Shown piece after piece: positions 46,350 to 57,539 of a DNA stretch of 64,000 bases. Source of the DNA: Styela clava (lineage: Eukaryota; Chordata; Ascidiacea; Stolidobranchia; Styelidae); NCBI RefSeq assembly GCF_964204865.1, contig NC_135262.1, positions 7,502,001 to 7,566,000 of the forward strand, in the 5' to 3' direction. Position 1 is the stretch's first letter; each line of letters opens with the position of its first letter. Below the pieces are notes generated by a model that saw only the letters and a program-made list of their open reading frames with translations, had not been told where the DNA came from and made no database searches. The position numbers and the translations under genes were made by a program.

Positions 46350-47885
46350 ATGCAATATTTTTTTGAATATTTGTCCTTTGAAACATGGATACTATTAGGC
46401 TCTTTGATCCTGTTGGCAAGATATTATATTCAACTAAAATGGAGTATGTTGGACAGCCTGCATATTCCACATGACCCACCTTCTATTTGGAACTTCGGGC
46501 ATTTGAAGCAAGCAGTTATGAACAGAATTTCCAATTATGACTCTGATCAGAAAGAAAAACACGGTCCAATTTGGGGTTATTATGTTTTCTTTCGGCCTAG
46601 GATAGTCTGCCATGACTTGGAAATACTTCAGCAAATATTTATTAAAGAATTTTCAACTTTTCGTAATAGATTGGGTGGATTTGCGGGTTTAAATGGAGAG
46701 GAAATGGCGAATGGTTTACTCGAAGCTGCGGACAGCCAGTGGAAGCGTATGCGTAAAACAATGACCCCAACATTTTCTACTTCCCGGCTGAGACAAATGT
46801 TTAATATCATTGACTGGTGTACGAATAATACTCTTGCTGTATTTAAAAATACGGTTGACAGGAAAAATGGAGTGTTTACAGCCAAAGATGTTTTCTCAAG
46901 ATTGTCCCTTGATGTCATATGCTCATCTGCTTTTAGTACTGATGTTAATTCACAAGATGATTCTAAAGATGAGCCTCAAATCTCTGTCAATGCTAAAAAT
47001 CTTTTTAAGAATAGTCGTTTTGATCCAACATTTCTTATTAGCATTATGTTTCCATCACTTGGGAGTAAACTTTTTAAATTTAGTAAGAGAAGTCCTCTGT
47101 TTCGTTATTTTAATGATGTATGCAAGAAAATAATACAGCAGAGAAATGCTGAAGATTCTCTTTCAAATCGGATTGACTTATTACAACTTATGTTGAATTC
47201 TAAAGTCCCTGCTTCTGAGTTGGACAAAGATTCCAAGAAAGGAATGTCAGAAATAGAGATAATTGGAAATTCGATCGTTATGATTTTAGCTGGATATGAA
47301 ACCACCAGTACTGTCATGTCATTTCTTGCTTATAATTTGGCTCAATATCCTAAAGTTCAACACAAACTTCAAGCTGAAATAGATGAAATGTATGAAACGA
47401 AAGATTCGCTAGACTTTGACACTGTGAATTCACTTCAATATCTTGATATGTGCATTAATGAAAGTATACGCCTCTACACACCAGTTCCCAGAACAGTTCG
47501 TAAGAGTAATAAAGACATTACTCTTAGTGGTTTAACAATACCTAAAGACATGTTGATTGTAATACCAATTGCTTCACTTTGCCACGATCCTGAGTATTGG
47601 AACGAACCCATGGAATTTCAACCAGAAAGAATGAGAAATGTAAATGAAATGCATCCTATGGTATTTCAGCCATTTGGAAGTGGACCAAGAAATTGTATTG
47701 GTATGCGGTTCGCATTAATGGAGGTAAAAGTTGCATTCTGTAAACTCCTGCATGAATTTAGTTTTAAGCCGACTTTAGATACCCCTGTACCTCCACTGCA
47801 AATAATAGTTAATGCGTCTACCATTCGGCCAAAGGTAAACTTTAATCTTCAAATTGTACCAAGGATGAATCAGGTAGATAGATAG
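46350..47885 (+). CDS. CYP3-like cytochrome P450, gene 2
   Basis: 511 residues, intronless. N-terminal signal anchor (FETWILLGSLILLARYY), hinge IPHDPPS, WKRMR in helix C, AGYETT in helix I, an ESIR ExxR motif, FQPERM, and FQPFGSGPRNCIG with haem ligand Cys449. It is closest to gene 3 (shared EYLSFETWIL start, ARYYI, WCxxNT and CIGMRFALMEVK blocks), so the two are recent tandem paralogues. The start follows the acceptor at 46327 and aligns with gene 3. It is expected to be an ER monooxygenase; substrate unknown. Confidence 0.93.
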   Translation: MQYFFEYLSFETWILLGSLILLARYYIQLKWSMLDSLHIPHDPPSIWNFGHLKQAVMNRISNYDSDQKEKHGPIWGYYVFFRPRIVCHDLEILQQIFIKEFSTFRNRLGGFAGLNGEEMANGLLEAADSQWKRMRKTMTPTFSTSRLRQMFNIIDWCTNNTLAVFKNTVDRKNGVFTAKDVFSRLSLDVICSSAFSTDVNSQDDSKDEPQISVNAKNLFKNSRFDPTFLISIMFPSLGSKLFKFSKRSPLFRYFNDVCKKIIQQRNAEDSLSNRIDLLQLMLNSKVPASELDKDSKKGMSEIEIIGNSIVMILAGYETTSTVMSFLAYNLAQYPKVQHKLQAEIDEMYETKDSLDFDTVNSLQYLDMCINESIRLYTPVPRTVRKSNKDITLSGLTIPKDMLIVIPIASLCHDPEYWNEPMEFQPERMRNVNEMHPMVFQPFGSGPRNCIGMRFALMEVKVAFCKLLHEFSFKPTLDTPVPPLQIIVNASTIRPKVNFNLQIVPRMNQVDR

Positions 47886-49187
47886 TTTTATTGGAGTTCA
47901 CTTCAAATTTCTTGAACTTTTCTTATATATGGAATACATCTCGAACAAGTATTATATTATATATACACAATTAAATTTCTAAATATATTACATCTCCACT
48001 TCATATCAATAACACATACGGTATATTTTTTAAAGGCATAACTCGGGTTTAAATATTTCAGATTCAATGGTACTTGATATACCAGTATTTTAAACTCAGG
48101 GGAATATTTAATAATTCAAATGGTATTTTTCTACTATATTAGAATTATATATATTGGTATGGACCCTCTTCCAAAGTCATTGACTGTGGCGCTAGCTGAA
48201 TAAATTTGTATAATTACTCACCTACATCATTTATCTGTATTGATATGTATCAGTACTTGATTTATAATATTAGCTAAAGAGATACCTTTTCATAACCATG
48301 TAGATTTTTATTAGTATAATCATATTTTTAGATTACTGCCACAAGATTATCAGTTTCATAAATGTTATTTATTATTATTTCATTTTTCATTTGCTGTAAA
48401 TATTGCATTACTTTTTATATTTTATACCAGAATCATAGTTTGATATATTTTCAGCATTAGTGTATCATTAGAATTGTTTCAGGATCTATGTATCATTTTG
48501 CAAAATTATTATTGTTCTTGTTGGGGTTTGTTGCCTTGTGGGGTATTCTTCTCTCTTTTCTCCACCAATAATGGACCAATCAATTCTAACTTTGTAGTAC
48601 TTTAATTAATAAAGTTCTATACTAATTCTCAGCTAAGCTTTCACTGGTACTGAAGTAAATTGCCTCAGTTGTTGTCTATGACCGACTATTCACTTATTTC
48701 AAGTCTTTTATTATTTATTTCACCTTCGTTCCCATATTTCTGAACATTTCTATATTATTTATATTAAGTTTAATAGTAGTAAAATTCAGTCAAAAATAAG
48801 GAATGGCTTGTGACCTGTCGTGAGTTCTAAAAAAGTACAGAAGCTAAATTGTTGGGGCATTTATTAAAACTCATGCATATGCATATTTTTACAGTAGGCC
48901 TTTTAAGTTATTGCATGTTGTTAGAGTAGTACTTGAAATGAAACTAGATTTCTGTTACTGGTAATATATTGTCATGAAATACTCTCAAGTTGGTCACACA
49001 ATACACTTGAAGTTCATTGTATTATTTATTTGTGTATTTGAACTTGTCTTTTTTCACTTGCTCCAACTTGTCAGTATTCAATATGTCTTATGATTTTGTA
49101 CAGTTCTATATCATATGCAAATAAACTGTCATCTTTTTTTTTATCAGTTCACATTCAGTATTTGCTGTCTGTATTTTGTCAGGAATT
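47886..49187. other. Intergenic region between P450 genes 2 and 3
   Basis: AT-rich, without recognisable genes or defined mobile elements. It should contain the gene 2 3' UTR and the gene 3 promoter. Confidence 0.4.
49170..49182 (+). promoter_or_regulatory. 3' splice acceptor before P450 gene 3
   Basis: TGTATTTTGTCAG ends 5 bases before the ATG at 49188, close enough to suggest a spliced-leader acceptor. Confidence 0.55.
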
Positions 49188-50708
49188 ATGACTTATTTTT
49201 TGGAATATTTGTCATTTGAGACATGGATACTCATTGTCTTTTTGTTGCTGCTGGCAAGATATTATATTCATCGTGAATGGAGTGTTTTGAGCCGGCTGCA
49301 AATACCTTATGATCCACCTTCCATGCTCAACCTTGGTAATTTGAGACAAGCGATGTCGAATGAGGTGTTTACTTATGACTTGGACCACAAGGAAAAATAT
49401 GGTTTGATTTGGGGTTTCTATGCATTACTGAGACCCAGAATAGTTTGTCATGATTTGGAAATACTTCAACAAATATTCATCAAAGAATTTTCGAGTTTTC
49501 CAAACAGATCGCCAAATGCTGCAGGAATAAACGGGAAAGAAATGCAAAATGCTCTGATAGAATCAAAAGATGGCCAATGGAAACGTATGCGCAAAACAAT
49601 AACTCCAACATTTTCTACTTCTAAGTTGAAACAAATGCTCAATATTATGGACTGGTGTGTCAAAAACACTTTTTCAAGTCTCCAGAAAAAGATCGAACAA
49701 ACAAATGGAGTTTTTTCAGCCAAAGATGTTTTTGCAAAATTGTCACTCGATGTCATATGCTCATCCGCTTTTAGTACTGATGTTAATTCACAAGATGAAT
49801 CTAAACAGGAGCCTCAAATCTCTGTCAATGCAAGAAATATTACTAAAATGGGTAATGACCCTACTCTTTACCTGAGCATTTTGTTTCCATGGATTGGTCC
49901 TAAACTTTATGAATACAGCAGAAGGAAACCTGGGATTCAGTTTTTAAGTAATGTTTGTAAAAAAATAATACAGCAGAGAAATGATGATGATTCTGTTTCA
50001 AACCGGGTGGATTTACTACGGCTTATGTTGGATTCCAAAGTCAAGACTTCTGATATAAATAAGGATTTGAAAAAAGGATTGTCAGAAATAGAGATCACCG
50101 GAAATTCGATTATTATGATTCTAGCAGGATATGAAACCACCAGTACCACCATGTCATTTCTTGCTTATAATTTGGCTCAATATCCTGAAGTTCAACGCAA
50201 GCTTCAAGCTGAAATTGATGAAATGTACAGAATTAAAGGGGTACTTGATTATGATGCTGTTAATTCTCTTCAATATCTTGACATGTGCATAAATGAAAGT
50301 ATTCGTCTCTACACACCTATTCCCAGAACTTACCGTACAAGCAATAAGGAGATAACTCTCAGCGGCTTTACCATTCCCCATGGTATGGTAGTTGTAGTTC
50401 CAATTTATGCTCTTTGTCATGACCCAGAGCATTGGAATGATCCCATGGAATTTCAACCAGAAAGAATGGAAAATATAAATGAAATGCATCCAATGCTGTT
50501 TCAGCCATTTGGAAGTGGACCAAGGAATTGTATTGGTATGCGGTTCGCATTAATGGAAGTGAAAATTGCATTCTGTAAACTTCTACATGAGTTCACATTC
50601 GAGCCGACATTGGATACTCCCAAACCCCCATTGAATCTGGTAATAAATGGTAACACTAGTCGCTCAGAAGTAAATTTCAATCTTCGAGTTGTGCCTAGAG
50701 AAAGTTGA
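49188..50708 (+). CDS. CYP3-like cytochrome P450, gene 3
   Basis: 506 residues, intronless, sister of gene 2. Signal anchor FETWILIVFLLLLARYY, hinge IPYDPPS, WKRMR in helix C, AGYETTSTTMSF in helix I, ESIR, FQPERM, and FQPFGSGPRNCIG with haem ligand Cys448. All catalytic landmarks are intact. Differences from gene 2 cluster around residues 105-130 (NAAGINGKEMQNALIES), the B-C loop region. In P450s this region lines the substrate pocket, so specificity may differ; that is inference. Confidence 0.93.
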   Translation: MTYFLEYLSFETWILIVFLLLLARYYIHREWSVLSRLQIPYDPPSMLNLGNLRQAMSNEVFTYDLDHKEKYGLIWGFYALLRPRIVCHDLEILQQIFIKEFSSFPNRSPNAAGINGKEMQNALIESKDGQWKRMRKTITPTFSTSKLKQMLNIMDWCVKNTFSSLQKKIEQTNGVFSAKDVFAKLSLDVICSSAFSTDVNSQDESKQEPQISVNARNITKMGNDPTLYLSILFPWIGPKLYEYSRRKPGIQFLSNVCKKIIQQRNDDDSVSNRVDLLRLMLDSKVKTSDINKDLKKGLSEIEITGNSIIMILAGYETTSTTMSFLAYNLAQYPEVQRKLQAEIDEMYRIKGVLDYDAVNSLQYLDMCINESIRLYTPIPRTYRTSNKEITLSGFTIPHGMVVVVPIYALCHDPEHWNDPMEFQPERMENINEMHPMLFQPFGSGPRNCIGMRFALMEVKIAFCKLLHEFTFEPTLDTPKPPLNLVINGNTSRSEVNFNLRVVPRES

Positions 50709-50805
50709 ATGGATAAATGATTTTTTATTTCAATAATTACATTTCCCTAATTATGCAGTACGCTATTCTTCAATTATTATTGATATCAACATCACAATTT
50801 CAGTA

Positions 50806-51070
50806 GTTGAAAAGCTTAACCCTTTTCAAGAGTCACTGGCAAATGGGTAATTTATGTTGAAGACGAACACTGGGAACGTGTCAGAACAACTATGACTTCA
50901 GCATTTTCAGTTGCGGTTGATGATGAAAAACGTATTATGAAAAAAATGGAAATATGAAAATTTGATGAAAAGATGATTTTTGGAGATTGTTAGTTGTGCA
51001 TCTGCTGTAATACAGACATTCATTCTAGAATACTCCCAAAAAAGAACCGCAGACCCAGTGTGACTCAACA
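50806..51070 (+). pseudogene. Degenerate CYP3-like P450 fragment
   Basis: The stretch GTTGAAAAGCTTAACCC at 50806 and GTCAGAACAACTATGACT at about 50880 match gene 5 at its VEKLNP and VRTTMT codons. Weaker matches then run through the GDVFG-like and CASA regions to about 51070, with deletions, stops and frameshifts. No N-terminus, helix I or haem-binding region is present. Downstream sequence to about 51460 also resembles the 3' flank of gene 4 (shared CTGTATCATGCAATTTG). The whole is therefore an old, decayed copy of the gene 4/5 unit. Confidence 0.8.
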
Positions 51071-52204
51071 AATTGTCATTTGATCACACCTTACATGCTC
51101 ATGACATCAAAATTTACAATTGTCTTGTAAACGGTTTAATGAAAGCAGTTTTTATAGGCTTATTGTTTCACAACCCTTATCTGTATCATGCAATTTGTGT
51201 TGCGTCTTTCAAGATATTTTGATTAATTGTTAGTGCTAACTAAATTGTTATATCTATTAAGTTCCTATCCTATTGTTCTCTCTCTTCTACAATCACTGTT
51301 AAACATTGTATTTTGAGCAACTAAATTGTATTAATATTAGTCTGTCTATCAACCAAATCCTACTGTTTGGGTATATTGCAGTGTATTATTTTATTTTTTC
51401 AATTGATGTTATCAGCAGTATGTTGCATTCCTTTTACTTCAATTCAATTCATATAGTTTGCTAGTAGTGTCCGACGTTTTATCATCGCTAATTCATTGCT
51501 ATTTTTAATTTAGATAGATTTTGATAGATTAAACATATTTTAAATTGTCCCATGAAATATTGATACATTTTTCATCAGCATTGTTTCTGATCTATCTATA
51601 TTTGTTCTGAAGAAAAGAAAAGAATTTGAATATGGGATGGAAGTTGTAGAAACAACCAGTTGAAGAACCAGCAGGTAAGATGGTTTTGACGAGAGTGTGA
51701 TATTTTAGGTAGGACTTAAAAAAGTTTCTATGCAATGGTATTGGTGACTTCAGATATATGACTCGCATTTTGTATAGGTCATATGATGGAATTTTGCCTT
51801 GCTGTTGCTGTGTTTGCCATTCTTGGGATATTATAAATATTTCCATTCTTGCCATTGTAAAATGTTGTGTGAAACTGGTAAAAACCATCATATGGATAGC
51901 AACGAATATTTATTGTAAATTAGGATATATCTATAAGGGATTATTTCTGTGTTAATATTATGAATCATTCATAATATAAATTTATGCGTCCTTCCATACC
52001 ATAGCCAAGTCATATATGAAAACCAGTTATATACCATATTATTGATAATAAAGACTTATATACAGTGTAAATATATGGGCTTCAATATTTTTCATTATTC
52101 AGATTCATGTTGAACTTTCTCTGTACAAATGCTAAAACAGAGATTGAAATAAGGATATACTTGATGATTTGAGCAATATAAAAGAATTTTTCCGTTGGAT
52201 AAAG

Positions 52205-53728
52205 ATGATCTGGCCTTCAGATCTACTGTCTTCTGCTACATGGTGCCTTCTCGTCCTCATCATTGTTTTGATCAAATATTATTTGCATCGGAAATGGAGT
52301 TTGTTAAAGAACTTGAACGTTCCGCATATTCCTCCATCTATCAGAAATTTTGGGAATGCACGGGCAGTATGGTCAGAAAAGCCATTCATGTTTGATCTTG
52401 AATGCAAGGAAAAGTTCGGTCCAATTTATGGATTTTATATTATGACGAAACCCAGAATTGCCGTTCATGATTTAAACATTTTGCAGCAAATATTTGTGAA
52501 GGATTTTTCAAATTTCACTAATAGAGCAGAAAATCTTAACCCGGTTGAAGAATCAGTGGCAAATGGTTTATTGTTTATTAAAGATGAACATTGGAAACGT
52601 GTCAGAACAACAATGACTCCAGCATTTTCAAGTTTAAAACTAAAATTGATGACAGGAATTGTTGAGAGATGTGTCAGCAATACTATAGAGGTGTTAGAGA
52701 AAAAGTGTAAAAATGAAAATGGCATTTTTAATGTGAAAGATGTTTTTGGAAGATTATCTCTTGATGTCATTTGCGCATCTGCTTTTAGTACTGATATCAA
52801 TTCTCAGGATACCTGTAAAAAAGAACCCCAGATTTCTATTCAGGCTAAGAAAATATTTAAGGCAGGATTTTTTAACATATATTTTCTTATTGGGATTTTG
52901 TTTCCGTTTCTTATCCCCTTCATAGGAAAGATATTGGCGAAAAAACCCTTTATGGTTTACTTCAAGCAACTATGCAATAATATCATGAATCAGAGAGACG
53001 ATCATCAACATGGCAATAACCGTGTGGATTTGATGCAGATTATGTTAGACTATAAAGTGTCTGATACAGTGATTAAAGAAGGCGCCAGAAAAGGAATGTC
53101 AGAAATTGAAGTTATCGAAAATTCTGTGACAATGCTTTTAGCAGGATATGATACTACAAGCATTGCAATGGCAAATTTAATATATAATCTGGCTCAATAT
53201 CAAGAAGTACAGGAGAAACTCCACTTGGAAATTGATGAAGTGTTTCGTAAAAAAGATGGAAATTTAGATTATGATAGTGTTAATGACTTAAATTTCCTTG
53301 ATTTGTGTATAAATGAAAGCATTCGTTTGTATCCTCCAATTGCTAAGACAACAAGGGTGGCTAAAAAAGAAATAAACATCCATGGATTGACTATACCAGC
53401 TGGAATGCTTATGGTAATGCCCATTCATGCATTATGCCATGATCCTGAATACTGGGACGATCCAATGGAATTCAAGCCGGAAAGAATGAAATACATGGAT
53501 GGAATGAATCCCATGGTTTATCAACCATTTGGTAGCGGACCAAGAAATTGCATTGGAAAGAGATTTGCACTCATGGAAATGAAAATAGCAATCTGTAAAT
53601 TACTTCATCAATATAAATTTTTCCCCACAAGTGAAACTCCAAAACCTCCATTGAAGTTGAAATTTGATCTCACAGTTCATCCTAAAGATGAAATCACTCT
53701 TAAAGCTATTCTTCGACAAAACCGTTGA
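52205..53728 (+). CDS. CYP3-like cytochrome P450, gene 4
   Basis: 507 residues, intronless. Signal anchor (WCLLVLIIVLIKYYL), hinge IPPS, WKRVR in helix C, AGYDTT in helix I (Asp in place of the Glu of genes 1-3), ESIR, FKPERM, and YQPFGSGPRNCIG with haem ligand Cys449. It is nearly identical to gene 5. The ATG at 52205 is chosen by alignment with gene 5; the upstream frame has no earlier ATG. The acceptor just upstream in gene 5 is altered here (TTTTTCCG instead of TTTTTCAG). The leader may be joined at the shared ACAG at 52140, or expression may be reduced. Confidence 0.92.
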   Translation: MIWPSDLLSSATWCLLVLIIVLIKYYLHRKWSLLKNLNVPHIPPSIRNFGNARAVWSEKPFMFDLECKEKFGPIYGFYIMTKPRIAVHDLNILQQIFVKDFSNFTNRAENLNPVEESVANGLLFIKDEHWKRVRTTMTPAFSSLKLKLMTGIVERCVSNTIEVLEKKCKNENGIFNVKDVFGRLSLDVICASAFSTDINSQDTCKKEPQISIQAKKIFKAGFFNIYFLIGILFPFLIPFIGKILAKKPFMVYFKQLCNNIMNQRDDHQHGNNRVDLMQIMLDYKVSDTVIKEGARKGMSEIEVIENSVTMLLAGYDTTSIAMANLIYNLAQYQEVQEKLHLEIDEVFRKKDGNLDYDSVNDLNFLDLCINESIRLYPPIAKTTRVAKKEINIHGLTIPAGMLMVMPIHALCHDPEYWDDPMEFKPERMKYMDGMNPMVYQPFGSGPRNCIGKRFALMEMKIAICKLLHQYKFFPTSETPKPPLKLKFDLTVHPKDEITLKAILRQNR

Positions 53729-56009
53729 ATGTAATTTTGTTTGAACTTTATTATAGAAAACAAAAAGTTATAAATACTTTAATACCTGCGACTGACTCGA
53801 TAAAAAGACACAATTGTATTTCTCAGCAAAAATGTATTTCGTTGCATATCACACGTATGTCATATTTTGACCATATAACTTTCTATAATATAAGTACCAA
53901 GATAAGGAAATGTGACTCAAGAAAATTGTTTGATGATGTGCATGCTGTATAGCCGAATAGTTAAAGTTTTGTAAAGAATCCTTTGTTTCTACAATGATTC
54001 ATTTTTTATTGAAATTTTAAATCTGCATGTTTTCTCATATGCATTTCTTAACAAAACATCAGAAGGAATTAAATTGTATATTAAAGTTCTTTCATGCAAT
54101 ACTCACCACTTTTCGTTAACAGTTTATATATGTATATATATTAATATTTACACCTTACACACCAATTAACATTTTACAATTAAGTGTCTTTTAAATGATT
54201 TGATAAAATTTTCGTCCTAATCAGGTTTTAATTGTTACTTTTACAAATTAATATCATGAATTTTTGTTCGCTTATGAGATTATCCTATTATAACTATTTC
54301 TTTGTATTTACCTATTAGCTATGTTTATAGGGTTTGGGTTCCACAAGCCTTTCCTGTATCATGCAATTTGTATACTTTTAGGAAACTTTGTGCCTTTGTT
54401 ATCAACTAAAATTATTATATCTAAAAAGGACATATGGTTCTCTTCTCCAATACCGTCAATTTTTATTTACAAATATTTGAATTTTGAGCCACTGAATTGT
54501 GTTACTGATAATACCTGCAACCCTCAACCATATGCAATCATATATCTTTTTATTAGGAATGGTGTGCTTCGACAAAATCCTACTATTGGTATATTGAACT
54601 GTATCTTTGTACCTACCGTTATCAGTTGAGTTAAGTTTTTCTTTCAATCATGTCTATGCCCCATACAGAACGTAAAATGTGTTCCTGGATAGGGTTTGGC
54701 TATAATTTCAGGTACAAATACTATGAGAGTCACTCGACTAGAACTCGAACTTGTAATTGTAACTTGTAAATAAGGAAAATTGGAAAAAAATTCTAACCTA
54801 ACCCTAACCTGGTACACATACTACATTCCGGTGTCCGCCATCTTGGTTAACATACTTCGGGAGTACCCAGAAAAGTTCTTGCCTTTTAAAATAATTTTTT
54901 TGTTTGCTTTCATAACCCTGTTGCAACTTATCCATGGTTGAAATACTTATACACAATTATTGCATTTATACAGATCTTAATGCAATATTTTAATGTTTAT
55001 GACATGGATAATATTTGATATAACACATATAAAAGATAAATTCGAGTTTCTATAAGCCTATGATCATGAGGAAGTGTATTATAAGTGTACTCTGCAATAT
55101 GGATTCTACATTGGAATGAAGAATGAAATTTCTGAATTTGTAGGTATAATAGTAAGTTAAGGGATATTTTTACAAAATGTTACAAACATATTTTAAGGAA
55201 ATTTTATGTAGGTCAAAGACTTGATCAATAGCCTATTGACTAATTTGACTCACATGACACTGACAAGCGATTTTGTACTTTGGACCATACTGCCATTTTT
55301 TAAATAATTTGAATCGTATGAATGGTTCAATAATATATTTACGATTTAAATCAAAATTGTTCAAAATTATATTAGCTTAATTGAGCATTTTACAACCAGA
55401 TACCAAAAGGTATATTTCTCAATACCTATTCCTAATATGATCATATATAATTGGGAAATATGTTTTTCTTCTTTTAAAATGTAGCATGATATGTTACATT
55501 TTAATTTGTACTATAATGGTGAAATTCATATTGCTAATTTATTGTTTGTTTCGTTTATTGGCAAACAACTATTTTTACTTTTTAATCAATCTTTTGTATA
55601 AGTAATTTCAAAAGTACTAAATATTTGAAAGCTTATAAAACTAAAACTTAGAACTAGGAGCCCAAAATTTCATTTTGCATGATGGTTTACATTCCGATGA
55701 TAAACGAAAATGCCATTATCAAATACATTTCGAAATAAAAGTGATTGTTTTCTCAGCATTTTGGTAGAATATTTTGCAAATCAGCATTTAACCCGTATAT
55801 TAACCAAACCTTCTTTCTGTTTTATTCTGGCCAAATAGGCTACCTATGCACATATATAGTCTTTTCCAATATTTTTTATTATCCAGATTTGTGTTAAACT
55901 ATAGGCGTATTACTCAGTACAAATGCTAGAACAGAGATCGAAATATGGATATACTTGCTGACTTGAGCAATATAAGGGACTGTTATTAAAATTTTTCAGT
56001 CGGATAAAG
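53729..56009. other. Intergenic region between P450 genes 4 and 5
   Basis: 3' flank of duplication unit A plus the gene 5 promoter. It shares long stretches with 57540-60381 and has no gene of its own. The frame at 54321-54629 has no recognisable domain; because its counterpart in unit B is broken, it is not supported. Confidence 0.5.
55991..55999 (+). promoter_or_regulatory. 3' splice acceptor before P450 gene 5
   Basis: ATTTTTCAG ends 10 bases before the ATG at 56010. The same position in gene 4 lacks the AG. Confidence 0.5.
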
Positions 56010-57539
56010 ATGATCTGGCCTTCAGATCTACTTTCTTCTTTCACATGGTGCCTTCTCGTCCTCATCATTGTTTTGATCAAATATTATTTGCATCGGAAAT
56101 GGAGTTTGTTAAAGAACTTGAACGTTCCGCATATTCCTCCATCTATCAGAAATTTTGGGAGTGCACGGGCAGTATGGTCAGAAAAGCCATTTACGTTTGA
56201 TCTTGAATGCAAGGAAAAGTTTGGTCGAATTTATGGGTATTATATTATGACCAAACCCAGAATTGCCGTTCATGATTTAAACATTTTGCAGCAAATATTT
56301 GTGAAGGATTTTTCAAATTTCACTAACAGAGTTGAAAAGCTTAACCCATTTGAAGAAACAATGTCAAATGGTTTATTGTTCATTGAAGATGAACAATGGA
56401 AACGTGTCAGAACAACAATGACTCCAGCATTTTCAAGTTTAAAACTGAAATTGATGAAAGGAATAGTCGAGAGATGCGTCAGCAATACTATAGACGTATT
56501 AGGGAAAAAGTGTAAAAATGAAAATGGCATTTTCAATGTGAAAGATGTTTTTGGAAGATTATCTCTTGATGTTATTTGCGCATCTGCTTTTAGTACTGAC
56601 GTTAATTCTCAGGATACCTCCAAAAAAGAACCCCAGATTTCTATTCAGGCTAAAGAATTATTTAAAGCGGGATTTTTTAACATATATTTTCTCATTGGGA
56701 TTTTATTTCCGTTTCTCGAAACCTTCATAGGAAAGATATTGGCGAAAAAATCCTTTATGGTTTACTTCAAGCAACTATGCAATAGAATCATAAATCAGAG
56801 AGACGATCATCAACATGGCAATAACCGTGTGGATTTGATGCAGATTATGTTAGACTATAAGGTGTCTGATACAGTGATTAAAAAAGGCGTCAGAAAAGGA
56901 ATGTCAGAAATTGAAGTTATCGCAAATTCTGTGACAATGCTTTTAGCAGGATATGATACTACAAGCATTGCAATGGCAAATTTAATATATAATTTGGCTC
57001 AATATCAAGACGTACAGGAGAAACTCCACTTGGAAATTGATGAAGTGTTTCGTAAAAAAGATGGAAATTTAGATTATGATAGTGTTAATGAATTAAATTT
57101 TCTTGAGTTATGTATAAATGAAAGCATTCGTTTGTATCCTCCAATTGCTAAGACAACCAGGGTGGCTAAAAAAGAAATAAACATCCATGGATTGACTATA
57201 CCAGCCGGAATGCTTATGGTAATGCCCATTCATGCATTATGCCATGATCCTGAATACTGGGACGATCCGATGGAATTCAAGCCGGAGAGAATGAAATACA
57301 TGGATGGAATGAATCCCATGGTTTATCAACCATTTGGTAGTGGACCAAGAAATTGCATCGGAAAGAGATTTGCACTCATGGAAATGAAGATAGCAATCTG
57401 TAAATTACTTCATCAATATAAATTCATCCCCACGAGCGAAACTCCAAAACCCCCGTTAAGGTTGAAATTCGATCTCACTGTTCATCCTAAAGACAAAATC
57501 ACTCTTAAAGCTATTCCCCGACAAAACCATTCAATGTAA
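56010..57539 (+). CDS. CYP3-like cytochrome P450, gene 5
   Basis: 509 residues, intronless, the tandem twin of gene 4. Same anchor, WKRVR, AGYDTT, ESIR, FKPERM and haem ligand Cys449. Substitutions relative to gene 4 are scattered (for example N-term SFT for SAT, and KLNPFEETM for NLNPVEESV in the B-C region). It has a two-residue longer C-terminus. Both copies keep all catalytic motifs, so both are probably functional or only recently duplicated. Confidence 0.93.
   Translation: MIWPSDLLSSFTWCLLVLIIVLIKYYLHRKWSLLKNLNVPHIPPSIRNFGSARAVWSEKPFTFDLECKEKFGRIYGYYIMTKPRIAVHDLNILQQIFVKDFSNFTNRVEKLNPFEETMSNGLLFIEDEQWKRVRTTMTPAFSSLKLKLMKGIVERCVSNTIDVLGKKCKNENGIFNVKDVFGRLSLDVICASAFSTDVNSQDTSKKEPQISIQAKELFKAGFFNIYFLIGILFPFLETFIGKILAKKSFMVYFKQLCNRIINQRDDHQHGNNRVDLMQIMLDYKVSDTVIKKGVRKGMSEIEVIANSVTMLLAGYDTTSIAMANLIYNLAQYQDVQEKLHLEIDEVFRKKDGNLDYDSVNELNFLELCINESIRLYPPIAKTTRVAKKEINIHGLTIPAGMLMVMPIHALCHDPEYWDDPMEFKPERMKYMDGMNPMVYQPFGSGPRNCIGKRFALMEMKIAICKLLHQYKFIPTSETPKPPLRLKFDLTVHPKDKITLKAIPRQNHSM

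Noticed and set aside
54321-54629. 102-codon frame downstream of P450 gene 4
   Set aside because: The duplicated counterpart at about 58320-58630 is broken by indels, so the frame is not conserved; it is 3' flanking DNA.
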